A stretch of DNA of 64,000 bases. Source: Rotaria sp. Silwood1. Lineage: Eukaryota > Rotifera > Eurotatoria > Philodinida > Philodinidae. Position 1 is the stretch's first letter. Every line of letters starts with the position of its first letter. The notes under the pieces were generated by a model. The model searched no databases. It worked only from the letters and a program-made list of their open reading frames with translations, and was not told where the DNA came from. The stretch covers positions 1,691,718 to 1,755,717 of the forward strand of contig CAJNOP010000033.1 in assembly GCA_905250075.1 (NCBI GenBank), given 5' to 3'. Below are positions 38,163 to 49,276 of the stretch, piece by piece. The translations under genes and the position numbers were made by a program.

Positions 38163-40255
38163 ATGAAACTAACATTAACACCATCAAAAAAATCCAATTC
38201 ATCAACAACAGCTGATGTTGATTCATCATCAACATCAGATTGTGATGTTCGAATTCATGAAGGTTCATCTTATCAAGCTAATATTCCATCATTAGATCCA
38301 ACACCATTACCAACTGATCATGAGGCTATACTATTTTGGCGACCAAATGATTCAATTAGTGATAATGATCTTATTGAATATATTGATTTTGCACGTCGTA
38401 AACATCGTATGAATGAAGAACAAGCATTAGCTATATTACAAATATGTAAATATAAAATATCCACAAGTAAATTACTTATGCAACAATATACACCTGAAAT
38501 TGATGAATGGACAGTTGAGGAAAAATGTTTATTTGAACAAGCATATAAATTTTATGGAAAAATGTTTTCACGTATAAGACAAATGTTACCTGATAAAAGT
38601 GTTGGTGATCTTGTACGTTATTATTATTCATGGAAAAAAACACGCTTACAGAAAAGTTTAATGGATAAACATGAAAAACAAAGTCAATTAATGCCTTATG
38701 ATGATGATGAAGATAGTGATGATGATGAACGAAATACAACATCAATACCATTACCGACAAAGTAAATTAATTATACATAGAAAAAAGAGACTGATCGATA
38801 ATTGATGCTATCGATCCTCTCGAAAAATTTGAGTTCGTGTATTTCTAAGTCTCACAAAAGATGTGTGACAGTGTGTTTACGCTATGTCTAAGCTTTTTGA
38901 AATAGTATGAGACCGACCGAAAGCGATTTTTTCGATGAAAAAAGAAGTTCATGAACATATTTAAAGCTTTTATAGGTCTACTCAGTTTTGAATGCTGATT
39001 CCGACTATCTTTATTGGTTTTATTCAGGTCATACTTTTGTCTGATCGAAATCTACGAAATTTTAGTCCAAAAAAGCATAATATTACGTCTCAAGAATAGA
39101 ATTCTTAGTCTTCTTTTAGAAGCTTATGTTTTTCTCTGCATATGTTTACACATTTTGTAGCGCTTGGAAAATATTATCAAATCATATGGAAGCTGGCCTA
39201 ACCTATCATCAAACTAGCAGATAAAAACAGTTGATTGTCATCAACAGTCCGACTCAGCATAGATGTAACAGTCATTTACTATTTGAATCGGCCTAGACAC
39301 AGCATAAACAAATGGTATAGAGCTAAGCTATCAGAAATCATTTGTAGACACCTTGTGTGAGAATTTAACAGAGAATAAACCAAACTTTTCGAAAACATCA
39401 ATTTGATCAGTTATCGACCACTTTCTTTGGAACGCAAACTTTGTTTTTGGTTTATGTAGAGATTTGGATCATCGTGGTAAAATGTCAACTGATCAAACAG
39501 GTATTGATGAACAAGAATGTTGTAATTGTGAAGTAACAAATATAAATGGTAGTATTGGACCAATGCATTCTACTCCCAAAGGTATACTTTGTGATGAATG
39601 TTTTATTTATTGGCAAAATTCTGGTTTAATGCGACCTGAATTATATCCAAGTAAATCATCAATGAAAAAAATTAAACGACCACCAAAAAATATGGCACTC
39701 GATTTGGATAGTTTGATTGCAATGAATTCATATGATAATGCTTCAACATCAAATACAGATAATAATGAAATAATTGATCCTGTTGAAAAACTTGAAGATG
39801 ATATACGTCAAGAACTAGCAATTATTCAATCACATAATCAAGCGATTGATTTATTAACAAATCAATGTCGAGATGGAATGGAAACGATGCGTATCCCATT
39901 TCTTACATCATCATCATCACCATTTATGATTAATAATTCCAATTCAACAACAGTAACACCAACATCAAATTGGTCAACAGAAGAAATTCTTTTAGCTATA
40001 CAAGCATTTGGAAAATATGGAAAAGATTTTGATGCTGTTGCACGTATTATTGGTTCAACAAAGACAGTTGCAGATGTTGAAACATTTTTTCTTGAATGTC
40101 GTGAACGTTATCAACTTGATATGGTTATTGAAATAAATTCTAAACCAATAACAAATGTACAACGTAAACAGCAATCTTCAACAACAACAACAACAACGAC
40201 AAATAACGATTTAAATTCCAATCGATCCAATACTAATGATATAGTTCTTTGTTAG
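38163..40255 (+). CDS. RCOR: CoREST/RCOR corepressor (ELM2-SANT-SANT)
   Basis: Scaffold of the LSD1-HDAC1/2 corepressor complex in the nucleus. Two exons (38163-38761 and 39460-40255) encode 464 residues. The order is a Ser/Thr-rich N terminus; an ELM2 domain (YQANIPSLDP ... EEQALAILQICKYKI); SANT1 (DEWTVEEKCLFEQAYKFYGK ... LVRYYYSWKKTR); an acidic Asp/Glu stretch; a C4 zinc-finger-like insert (C220, C223, C244, C247); a linker and helix (DDIRQELAIIQSHNQAIDLL) in the position of the LSD1-binding coiled coil; SANT2 (NWSTEEILLAIQAFGKYGKD); and a Thr/Asn-rich tail. SANT1 closely follows known CoREST (DEWTVE, KFYYSWKKTR). The intron uses AA|GTAAAT and tatgtag. The zinc-like insert is GATA-like and also occurs in related ELM2-SANT proteins. 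Whether it is typical of CoREST needs comparison. Confidence 0.92.
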
Positions 40256-40360
40256 TTAATTGTTTAGATTATCTTCTTTTTTGTTGTTAGTGTAAATAAC
40301 AATTTCTTTTTGTTCTTTTTGTTGACTGTAGTTCTTTGAAAGATACAAAAGAAAATCTTA

Positions 40361-40379
40361 TTTTCATTTCAGATTTCAG
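40361..40379 (+). promoter_or_regulatory. tandem splice-acceptor-like sites upstream of RETREG ATG
   Basis: ttttcatttcag and a second atttcag end 49 and 42 nt before the ATG at 40422, in the 166-bp gap after RCOR. They are candidate trans-splicing acceptors. Confidence 0.4.
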
Positions 40380-40421
40380 ATTTCTTTTTTCTTTTATTTG
40401 ATCAAAAAAAAGAAAAATATT

Positions 40422-41915
40422 ATGGAAGATATTATTGTTTCACTTGAACCAGCATTTCATCGTGTTGAACGATTTATGTTATGGCATAATCGATATGCAA
40501 GTTTACTTGCATTTTTTATTGGTCATTGTATTTTTTACGCTATAGCACGAGCTGGTTTACGTCCATTTTGTGCTATTATGCTTGTTGTTTTAATATTTCA
40601 TATATTGGATTGTTTAAAAAAGAAACGATCACATTTATTAGCTAATGGCGAACAGAATTTATGTGAATTAACTCAACTTGTTTTACGTTCATACCGTCAT
40701 ATGTGTGAAACACATGAAAAATTAAATACACTTAAAACAGAAAATCGTGTCAAATATTCAATACTTATTATTATTATTTGTCTTATACTTGCATATATTG
40801 GTGTAAAAATAAGTGGTTTTTATGTATGTTATATAACTATGTTAATACTGTTTACATTACCAGCCGTTGTTTATCATAAATTAATGCCAAAATTACTTCA
40901 ACGCCTAGCACCTGTACTTGAACAACTTGATCAATCAATGTAAGTTAAGAGAATGTTTATTTTTATATATTCTTTTGACGCTAGCCAAAGATCATCATAG
41001 ACGGTGACAAATGTTGGTCAGAGACTATGACAGACGTTGTTGATATACAAACATAGACCGTATATCAAGAACAGCTCGTTAAAATTTATTACCTATTTGT
41101 TAATTGTATTTCTGAAGAAGTAAGAGGATGGTGAAGATTGTGTTTCAAGATAGAGATAATAAAACATCTAGTGATTATTAGCAGCAGCTACATCGTATTA
41201 CACATTTTCCATCTTGCATGTTTTGAGTTAATAGATTATTTTTTTTCTATGAAATAGGGAATATAAACGACGTTCATTACTTGATCGAAAAGATTTATTA
41301 GTTAAAATTGATAAATCAGGATCAATTGATGATGATGATGATGATGAAGATGTTCGACGATTAAAACAACAACGTGATTTAATACGACAAGAGCAATTAG
41401 AAATGAAACGTCAACCGTTAAATTTAACTGATGATGAAGATGAAGATGAAGAAGTAAATGAACTAAAATTAGTTGATACAAATGATCAAAGTCAAACAAT
41501 ATTAAATTTTCGACAACGTTATCAAAATGAAATAGATACAGATGATGTAGCTCTTGTACCAAAACAAACAAATGCAGGTGATTCAAGTTATGATATGCTT
41601 AGTGATTCATCATCATCAGTTGCGGATGATGAAGCAGCTCGTATAACTGAATTATATGCTAATGTTGGTGATCAATTTGATGGTAAACATCGTATAAAAA
41701 TTAAAAATGATGAATTAAAAATTAAAGGACGTTCAAATAAACAACGACCAAAATTAATGGATGCACAATTTTTTCAATCAAATATTGATGATAATGATAC
41801 AAAAAAGAAGAAATCATCTGTAACAACATTAATTAATACAGCATCGAATGTTCCACATAATGAACCAGATTTAACAAGTTTTGATTTTCTCAATGATTAT
41901 GATGAAAAAGCATAA
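40422..41915 (+). CDS. RETREG: reticulophagy regulator (RETREG/FAM134), reticulon-homology ER-phagy receptor
   Basis: ER membrane-shaping receptor that links endoplasmic reticulum to autophagosomes. Two exons (40422-40939 and 41258-41915) encode 391 residues. The N-terminal half is a reticulon-homology domain with paired hydrophobic hairpins (about residues 28-65 and 107-150), including HNRYASLLAFFIGHCIF, RPFCAIMLVVLIFHI and ILIIIICLILAYIGVKISGF. The C-terminal half is acidic and disordered (Asp/Glu runs, Ser-rich). It ends in a LIR motif, F381-D-F-L384 flanked by acidic residues (TSFDFLNDYDE), the expected LC3/GABARAP-binding site. The position and form match FAM134 proteins (DDFELL in vertebrates). 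The exon junction AT|G regenerates Met. Polyadenylation signals lie at 42246-42255. It may share a polycistron with UBE2V and RCOR. Confidence 0.85.
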
Positions 41916-42255
41916 TTGAATATATGTGTGTCAGTGTGTTTTTCAAATTCAAAGCAATATTACTCCTTTTTTTTCTTCTTCGTTTATCTATGGTGATTGC
42001 ATTTTGTTTACTGTATAAAGAATGTTTACAATACGACGTTTGTGTTTTTTTTTCTAGTACTTTATGTTTCTTCGACTATGTATATAAGACGATGAAAATT
42101 TTAGAAATCATTGCTAAAAACAAAAATTTTGTATCTTATATCATGTTTTTATGTGCCTATCTTCTTTTTCCTTTTATACCTTGTCATCCGTTTAGTCCGT
42201 ATGTGTGCTTGTTGTTCGTTTCAGTGAACAGTTTGTATTTTAAAAAATAAATAAA

Positions 42256-42787
42256 AACAAAACCAAAGAAACTTCAATATCGATCAACTCATCAATATAT
42301 CTGATTTAATTTATTCGACATCAAAGCACGTAGATCGAATTTCATGTCGTTAAATCTTGATACGAGAAAAATGTACTCCATTGGACAGAACACGAACGAT
42401 AACGTTTGAAATGGTATAACAAGATTTTTTTCTAGATTACATGATCTTACAATTCACTTTCGCTTACGATTATTATAATTATTTTGAGAAAGGATTAAAA
42501 AAAGCTTTTTCAAATGATGGAAAACATTTCTTTGGGAATCAGGTAGTTAGTTTGAAAGACCTGGAGAGATACCTTAGTTTGTGAATTTATTTGAGTTTAT
42601 TACCCTATGTTCTTGAATTTGAAATTGAATTGCTATGGACGAATGCTAAAAATGTTAGGAAATAAACTTTAGTTGTCGTATTCATTTGAATGCGTACAAA
42701 TAAGCAGTATTGAAAATTTATTGGAAAGACATAAGTTACAGAAAAAAACAAGCTGTATATTTATTTTATTGAATAAGTAGTGCTTAA
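42256..42787. other. intergenic, nothing recognised
   Basis: Spacer between the convergent ends of RETREG (+) and the small minus-strand gene. No feature was supported. Confidence 0.55.
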
Positions 42788-43069
42788 TCAAATTGACGGT
42801 TTTATTATTGATTCCAGATATTGCTCTTGCCCACTATTTTTGTTGGTTATCATATTGATAGTTTCTTTTTGCATTGCATCAAATGGAATATCAGGCTTGC
42901 GATATTCTTTAATAATTGCTTCTTCCCAAGCTGAGCAAATCAAACCATTATCATGATGTTCGTGATCAACCATCTTGCTTTGCTGAATATTCACACTATG
43001 AATGCTTCGTCCGATAATATTACTACGAACAATGCTCGGAACCAATAGACGAATACAAAGTTGCTGCAT
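42788..43069 (-). CDS. small unrecognised protein with mitochondrial-type N terminus
   Basis: 93 residues from the ATG at 43069. The first 30 residues are basic and hydrophobic without acidic residues (MQQLCIRLLVPSIVRSNIIG), like a mitochondrial presequence. The remainder is hydrophilic (SAWEEAIIKEYRKPDIPFDA, then QKETINMI) and ends LESIIKPSI. The open frame extends upstream to 43168, but a TGTAG acceptor-like site lies about 20 nt before this Met, favouring it as the start. Codon usage resembles neighbouring genes. I do not recognise the family. It could be a lineage-specific respiratory-chain accessory subunit, but that is only a guess. Confidence 0.5.
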   Translation of the reverse strand: MQQLCIRLLVPSIVRSNIIGRSIHSVNIQQSKMVDHEHHDNGLICSAWEEAIIKEYRKPDIPFDAMQKETINMITNKNSGQEQYLESIIKPSI

Positions 43070-43169
43070 TATATTCGATGTATATAACCTACATTCATCT
43101 GAAAGCTTATTTATATCCGAAGAAAAAAATTGATATTTACTTTTGGCGTCATGACAAAACATATTCACC

Positions 43170-46100
43170 TATCATATTGCATGTGTTTATCTTTTTACCA
43201 CGTTATTAAGGACGGATTTAGTATTTACAGAAAAAGTGCATTGAGCTGACTCACTGTGTCTCAATGAGTTATAATACTTCTAAAAAAAGTACAGTAGCTT
43301 GGTTTCACTTCTCGATATTCGTTGTAATAGCAATATGGAGAATCATTTAGGCGTACGATGTCATGCATTTCTTTTATCATGTATCTTATTTACTGTGACG
43401 AAGCAAACAGTATAGAAGTTACGTTAAACTATGGAAAGAAATGACTCATTACATGGTTTGATAGCAAATGTTGCACGTGTCACTCATTCGTTTAGTTGCA
43501 CATATCCATGAAATGAATGAGAAGATAAATGGGATGAAACAAATGCTCTTACTCAATAAAGACGAATAGCTAGCGCATGAAATCTATTGGAACTTGTGAA
43601 CAGTAAGAGAAATGACGTTCAGAATAAGGGGAATGAATCCAATACAGTTGTACATATTTGCAGAAAAAAAAACAAATGGATTGGACATTACAATAAAGAT
43701 TGTTTCTTACTCACACTGACAAAATGTTTGAAAAACTTTATTTCGTTCTGCTAATTATTACAAATTTCTTTTTCTTTTTCATTTACAATTGTACTGTCAA
43801 TTAGAGGCACATTTTCAAACAGATCTCGGTGTCTGTTTACTTCGGATTTTAGATCAATTGATGCTTTTGAGAACATTATATAGACAATCAAAGGAAGAAA
43901 CGTGAACAAAAAATGGATGTTTCAAGTAACAGTAAAAGCCGTTTTTTTTCTTATTATGATCGTGAATTTAGCACTTGGCAGTGCTTACATAATAATAGAA
44001 GAAGACAGTGAAATATTTGAGCATCAAGCAACAGTATAGATGCAAAACGTTTCATCACTATCACAACACCCAGTATTAAGTTGGCTTGTATGGGGATTAA
44101 GAGAATAAATATAGAAGCAAAAAGAACATCGAATAATTCAAGAAATTTAAGTAGAAGCGAGTAAGAGAAAGCGAAGGATAATACCTTATGCGCATTTAAA
44201 GGACAAGATAAACGCATGAAAAAGACAGGAGGATTCTGAATGTGCTCTTCTTTGAATAAAACTGATCTACTTTCAATAAATGACATGCGTTTTAAGTGAA
44301 GCAATTTGTATTTTTCTATGAATTGTTTTACACGATTATAATAAAAAAAATTGATCAGTGTTATTCTTCGATCTTTTATGAAAATCAGCTCATAGAAAAA
44401 TATCATTATTGAAAGACCAAGATCTGTTTTGTATATATATTTTAACCTTCTTTAAAAGGACACAAGACAGCATTGCACTAATCGAAGATCAACACGGAAT
44501 TTCTGCCGTAATAATCATTGTTACGGTTTTGGGAAACAAGGCAATCATACCTTTCCAAAGAGATGAACTTTTCCTACACATCGATCAATTGTTGATTTCT
44601 CAAAAAACTACGACAGTTTCAACAAATTGAAAAATTTTCATCATTAACAAGATGCTGAAGTCGTCTTACTTACATTTTCACTGATTTCAGCTCAGAATCC
44701 AAAAAAAAGAAGGGATATTTCCAGTTAGATATAAATTGATTAAAGCTAAATTTGTTAATTATTTGAATGATTAAGGGACAGTCATCTATTAGCTCCAACA
44801 CAATGCTTTTTCAACGAGCCGTATATTATAAGTGAGGAATTCATTTCTTTGTCAGTTAGACTTGAGACATTTTGGTTTCGGTTTCTAACTATTCCTTTGA
44901 TTAAAGATCATATGAACATTTCAACGAAGCAGCAATAGTATTATATGACTTCTTTCTTGTTATCACCTTTGCTGTCTCGATATGTTTGCATAGAAAACTT
45001 ACGGATGCCTAAAGGTTGAAAGCAAGCCAGCATGGAAATGAAAACTGGAATTGGAGAAATGTTTTTTTTGAAAGATTTACTTGAAACCGATCCGTTTCAC
45101 TGCGATGAACTAGTATGATTAGAAACACGATAATCTATGTGTGAAAATTCTTAGACTTTTGAGAAAAGTTCTCCAAGTGATCAACCGCTTTTTCGTAAAA
45201 ACATACATATCTGTATATCGTTCACTACACTGATTCCGAATATCAGGGTCTTGACGGCACTTAGACCATTCTAGATTTTGTGATATTGCTCTGAACTTCC
45301 TCTGATAATGGTGTTTCTCATCAAGTTCAATTTTTATAATCAATCTTCCATGTAGCACTAGATAAAATATCCGCAGAATTACTTTTTTTTTATAGACACT
45401 CCAACCTTAAGTTTCAAATAATAAGCTATCAAGCAACAAAGTAGTTTGCATAATGGCTATAAACAATCAGTTGACATTCCTTTTCGCTTCATCAACATAT
45501 ATTCACAAATTCATCATAACTTTACTATATTCAGCGAAGTAGTTTGTAAGATGGAAGAAATAGAAAACATGTATATGCTAGCTTCCTAAAAATATAAAAC
45601 GTTGCTATTGAAGATATGCTTTAAAACAAGTTGTAAATTCACCGAGATTATGTAATAGAATGTATAAAATAAAATTATTTCTTTACCCTTTCATTATGTG
45701 AAAAATATTAACCGCAAAAAGGTACTTTTGCATATTTAGTCTTGTTCTGTCTTACGACCCATCTTAGTATTTGATCCTTAAGGTTGAAGTGCCTATGAAA
45801 AGCATTCCTGTGGATATTGTGCCAAGTACTACATGGTAGACTGATAAAAAAAATTAAAATTTGATAAGAAATACTATTATAAGAAGGTGGTTCAAAGTAA
45901 TGATACAAAATCTAGAAAGGTACAAGGGCCTATAAGACTCCGATATTCGGAATCAGTGCAGTGAACTGCATACAATCATGTATACTTCTACGAAAAAGTG
46001 ATTCATTACTCTGAGAACTTATCTCGTTAGTCAAATCCAAATCTTTATTGTCAAGTTACAGGAAGAAGCGTTACAAAAACCAGAAACACGATTGAAATAA

Positions 46101-46839
46101 ATTGTGCATGCACACAATGTTGCTGTAAACAAACACCAATATCTCTAAGTTTGTGTAAAATCATTTAAAAACTTTTAAAGCATTGATATTGATGCTTTTG
46201 TTGAACAAATTCCTCCTTTGATATTATGAAAAACCAAGTAGATATTTGATGGATAATGATTCTTGATTATGCTGAGTGTCCGTCTACAAAAACTATTGGT
46301 CTTCGCTATCATTTTGTCCTTCATATCTAAAATTACATTATTCATAAGAATAGATAAGAAACTTGTCATCATCTGCTATCTTTGTTAGATTTTTTTTCTG
46401 TATTTAAATGTTCTTTTACACATGCTACAGTAGTTGTTGTTTGCCGTATTATTCTCATAACGAAAGGTAATTTGTCTGTCATTGAAGAAGAATTAAGAAT
46501 TCTATTGTACACGAATTCTCTTTTGAAATACCTATCATTGCATCGATTTTAAACAGAAAAGCTTAATTTCATATTGTCTTTTCATGTAATACTTTAGAAG
46601 AAAACTATCACATGAAGCTTATTTATTAAAGTGAGTTGATCGGTTATAACTTGTTTTCGACTACATCATGTACTGAGTACGAAAAACAGAGGATCATAAG
46701 TAGAATTAAAATGTGTACAAATGCATGAGTACCACTGAACTAGGGCTCTTTTTATGTCACGTGTTTTAATTTTATAGTGAGTGGACGAAATTTCAACTTT
46801 TTCTTTTGAATCTTTCACTCGTATTCAACAAGTGCAGTG
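43170..46839. other. gene-poor stretch with an inverted pair of decayed coding copies
   Basis: No intact gene. A segment read on minus at about 45150-45330 (SQNLEWSKCRQDPDIRNQCS, continuing ERYTDMYVFTKK) recurs on + at about 45893-46030 (MIQNLERYKGL, stop, DSDIRNQCSELHTIMYTSTKK). The DNA matches at about 75-80% by eye, including an exact 17-bp core (cactgattccgaatatc at 45228 against its complement at 45942-45958). A further coding-like minus fragment ends near 43755 (LFENVPLIDSTIVNEKEKE). A 150-codon minus frame at 43954-44406 is hydrophobic and unsupported. Confidence 0.4.
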
Positions 46840-47634
46840 ATGTTGTCATATGGTGTTTATGTAGCAATTTTATTCAGTTCAGTTTTCATGATCACTTTAG
46901 TTGGATCTATTATTCTATTTAAACTGTCACTTCAGCGACTTGTTATACTACTTGAATCAGTATTTCATTTTAAACAAGTGCGTAATATTGGTAAGGACTA
47001 TATTGTCATTGATGTGTGTGGTGATCAGTTCGAAATATCCAGGACAATATCCAGTCGTCTTCCTTTTGTATTTGCACTTGGTATGTGTCTATTAGTTACT
47101 ATTCTTGTATTTATCGAAGGGTGTATCTTTTCAACACGACATGTGTATTCGACAAAAGCATGTTCAGATCGAATGCCAAATTGTTATTTATTTAAATCTC
47201 GATTTACATCATTCAGACCATTGTATGAATTTGTTTGTGAACCAGATAAACCAGTCATTCCATCTAATATGTCTGCAAGTTATGCTGTATGTTACGGTTT
47301 TGTTCTTCCTGATCAATCAACGATTGATATTCTCAATCAACTTGGTGTTTGTACAGGTATTCTATCGTTGGTTGAATCTCTTTATCCACTTGCTTACAAA
47401 TTCGGCCGTCAAAAATATGGGCGGATTTGTGTCATACTACTTCTTAGTGCAATGGTGATAACAGAAATTATTATTCTAGCAATGCAATTGAATATATCAT
47501 TTATGACAATCATTTTACTAACATTAACTGAAGTTTTGCTAATCAGCATTTTTATTTTGCATTACAGAAATGTCAAATATCCTACTAATTTGAATCGAGT
47601 AGGATCCTACATAGAAATGAAAGATATCAACTAA
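46840..47634 (+). CDS. orphan membrane protein with about four transmembrane segments
   Basis: Single-exon frame of 264 residues from the ATG at 46840 (an acceptor-like gtgcag ends 2 nt before it). Four hydrophobic helices are visible: about residues 4-30 (YVAILFSSVFMITLVGSIIL), 75-96 (FVFALGMCLLVTILVFIEGC), 195-216 (ICVILLLSAMVITEIIILAM) and 219-242 (ISFMTIILLTLTEVLLISIF). Between helices 2 and 3 lies a loop of about 95 residues with several Cys (KACSDRMPNCYLF, VCEPDKP, VCYGF), likely extracytoplasmic and disulphide-bonded. The tail is short and polar. The codon pattern is consistent with expression. No family is recognised. It may be a rotifer-specific tetraspan-like protein. Confidence 0.6.
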   Translation: MLSYGVYVAILFSSVFMITLVGSIILFKLSLQRLVILLESVFHFKQVRNIGKDYIVIDVCGDQFEISRTISSRLPFVFALGMCLLVTILVFIEGCIFSTRHVYSTKACSDRMPNCYLFKSRFTSFRPLYEFVCEPDKPVIPSNMSASYAVCYGFVLPDQSTIDILNQLGVCTGILSLVESLYPLAYKFGRQKYGRICVILLLSAMVITEIIILAMQLNISFMTIILLTLTEVLLISIFILHYRNVKYPTNLNRVGSYIEMKDIN

Positions 47635-48055
47635 ACTGGATTTAAAAACGGTGTCTGACTATTGAATTTTCATGACTTGAATAAAAACCATTGGCATTCA
47701 CTATATTATACCTTAATTACTAATGACAGACGACTTTGTTTATATTTGAATTCTTTCCTTTTGTCTTCATGTGCATTATATAATGCAACAACCACTTATG
47801 TAAATATATTTATTCAAATAACTCTCAATAACCTTTTATCAGGTGTGAAATAGATCGCTCTTTGAAGCAAGCTATTTGTTTACTGGTTCATCCCATTTTT
47901 AAAACAAACGATTCATTTGAAAGATAATCAGTACGAAGATCTTTTTGCTTCGTTGTCGATCTTGTTAACTTACCATCATATTTTTTGTCATAGGATTGTA
48001 GTTAAATACATTGGACATAGCAAGAGAGTAACTAGAAACGAATCCTTTTTTAACC
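47635..48055. other. 3' spacer, nothing recognised
   Basis: AT-rich DNA between the orphan membrane gene and the palindromic element. Confidence 0.5.
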
Positions 48056-49276
48056 AGATCGTTTGGGTCCCATGAATTTCGGCCCGGACTTTCGGCCCGG
48101 TCCGAAATTCCGGTGATTTTTTGGACTGGGCCGAAGTTCCTGGTGGACTTTCGGCCCATGACCTCATTGACCCTAGTATAAAAAACCTAATTTTTCAAAA
48201 TTAGTTGCTAGACAACGTAGTGCTGAGGAAGACGTCATAGTAATCAGCGATATGTCGTAGTGCTGAGCAGTATGGCGTAATGCTGAGCAGTATGGCGTAG
48301 TGCTCAGCAAGACGTCATAGTGCTGAGCGGTATGGCGTGGTGCTGAGCAAGAGTCATAGGGCTGAGCGGTATGGCATAGTGCTGAGTAGTATGACGTAGT
48401 GCTGAGCAGAGGGTATGAGGTGTGGATGTCTCTTCCTTCAACACCCACACTACCCCACACCTCACCCACAGTCACACCCACACCTACACTGTAAAAAGAA
48501 AGGTATTTTACCGAACCCTCCAAAAAGGTTTCGTAGGTGTCTAAAAGCTTCCAAATGCGTCGAAATGCTTAAAAAAATGGTTGTTAAAATCTACGAAACC
48601 TTAAAAGGATCGGCCCGCGCGCACACCGTCCGAACCATATCCTACGAAACCTATTTAAGTTCCGTAAAGCAAAAAAAGGTTTCGTAAGAAAATACGAAAC
48701 CTTCATAGTTTCCTAGTAAACATTGTGGCTTCGTAGAAAACCATAGTGCGAAACCATAGGGTTACTAGGAAACTATGAAGGTTTCGTATGTTCTTACAAA
48801 ACCTTTTTTTCGCTTTACGGAACTTAAATAGGTTTCGTAGGACATGGTTCGGACGGTGCGCGCGGGCCGGTCCTTTTAAGGTTTCGTAGATTTTAACAAC
48901 CATTTTTTTAAGCATTTCGACGCATTTGGAAGCTTTTAGACACCTACGAAACCTTTTTGGAGGGTTCGGTAAAAGCCCTTTTTTTTACCGTGTGCGCCAT
49001 ACCGCTCAGCACTATGACGTTCTGCTCAGCATTACGTCCCATCGCTGACCACTATGACGTTCTGCCCAGCATTACGTCATATCGCTGAGCACTATGACGT
49101 CCTGCTCAGCACTACGATGTCCAGCAACTAATTTTAAAAAATTAGGTTTTTTATTTTAGGGTCAATGAGGTCATGGGCCGAAATTCCTTGTGGACTTTCG
49201 GTCTGGCCCGAAAAATCACCGAAATTTCGGACCGGGCCGAAAATTCCGTGGGCCGAAATTCTGGTCGCCCGATCGT
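48056..49276. mobile_element. 1.2-kb near-perfect palindromic (foldback) element
   Basis: The whole element is an inverted repeat: left arm 48056-48719, loop 48720-48761, right arm 48762-49276. Nested layers are shared by both arms. From the ends inward these are aatttcggcccgg/ccgggccgaaa termini; catgacctcattgacccta and its complement; caaaattagttgct; an array of a roughly 20-bp unit (tatggcgtagtgctgagcag) at 48215-48415 mirrored at 48998-49130; ttttaccgaaccctccaaaa; several ggtttcgtag motifs; and gcgcgcgggcc-type G+C blocks. The left arm carries an extra C/A-rich insert (48441-48489). The open frame 48173-48523 (-) is only the translated repeat array. No transposase is present. Confidence 0.85.
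48441..48489 (+). repeat. C/A-rich telomere-like insert in the left arm of the palindrome
   Basis: Made of CACCCACA-type units (acacccacactaccccacac and then ctcacccacagtcacaccca). It is present only in the left arm. ACACCC is the complement of a TGTGGG permutation. Confidence 0.5.

Noticed and set aside
38476-38760. Minus frame rich in His (HHHHYLHHHHK) opposite RCOR
   Set aside because: Shadow of the Asp/Glu-rich GATGAT codons of RCOR.
39464-40255. Separate gene for the second SANT protein
   Set aside because: It lacks its own ATG at the start of homology and joins in frame to the ELM2-SANT exon through AA|GTAAAT...tatgtag. Together they make one CoREST.
41302-41586. Minus His-rich frame opposite RETREG
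   Set aside because: Antisense of acidic GAT/GAA repeats in RETREG exon 2.
43954-44406. 150-codon hydrophobic minus frame
   Set aside because: AT-rich chance frame with no motif, splice partner or homology I recognise.
48173-48523. 116-codon minus frame (HTAQHYD repeats) in the palindrome
   Set aside because: It is the translated 20-bp minisatellite of the element's left arm, and the mirrored right arm does not preserve the same frame.
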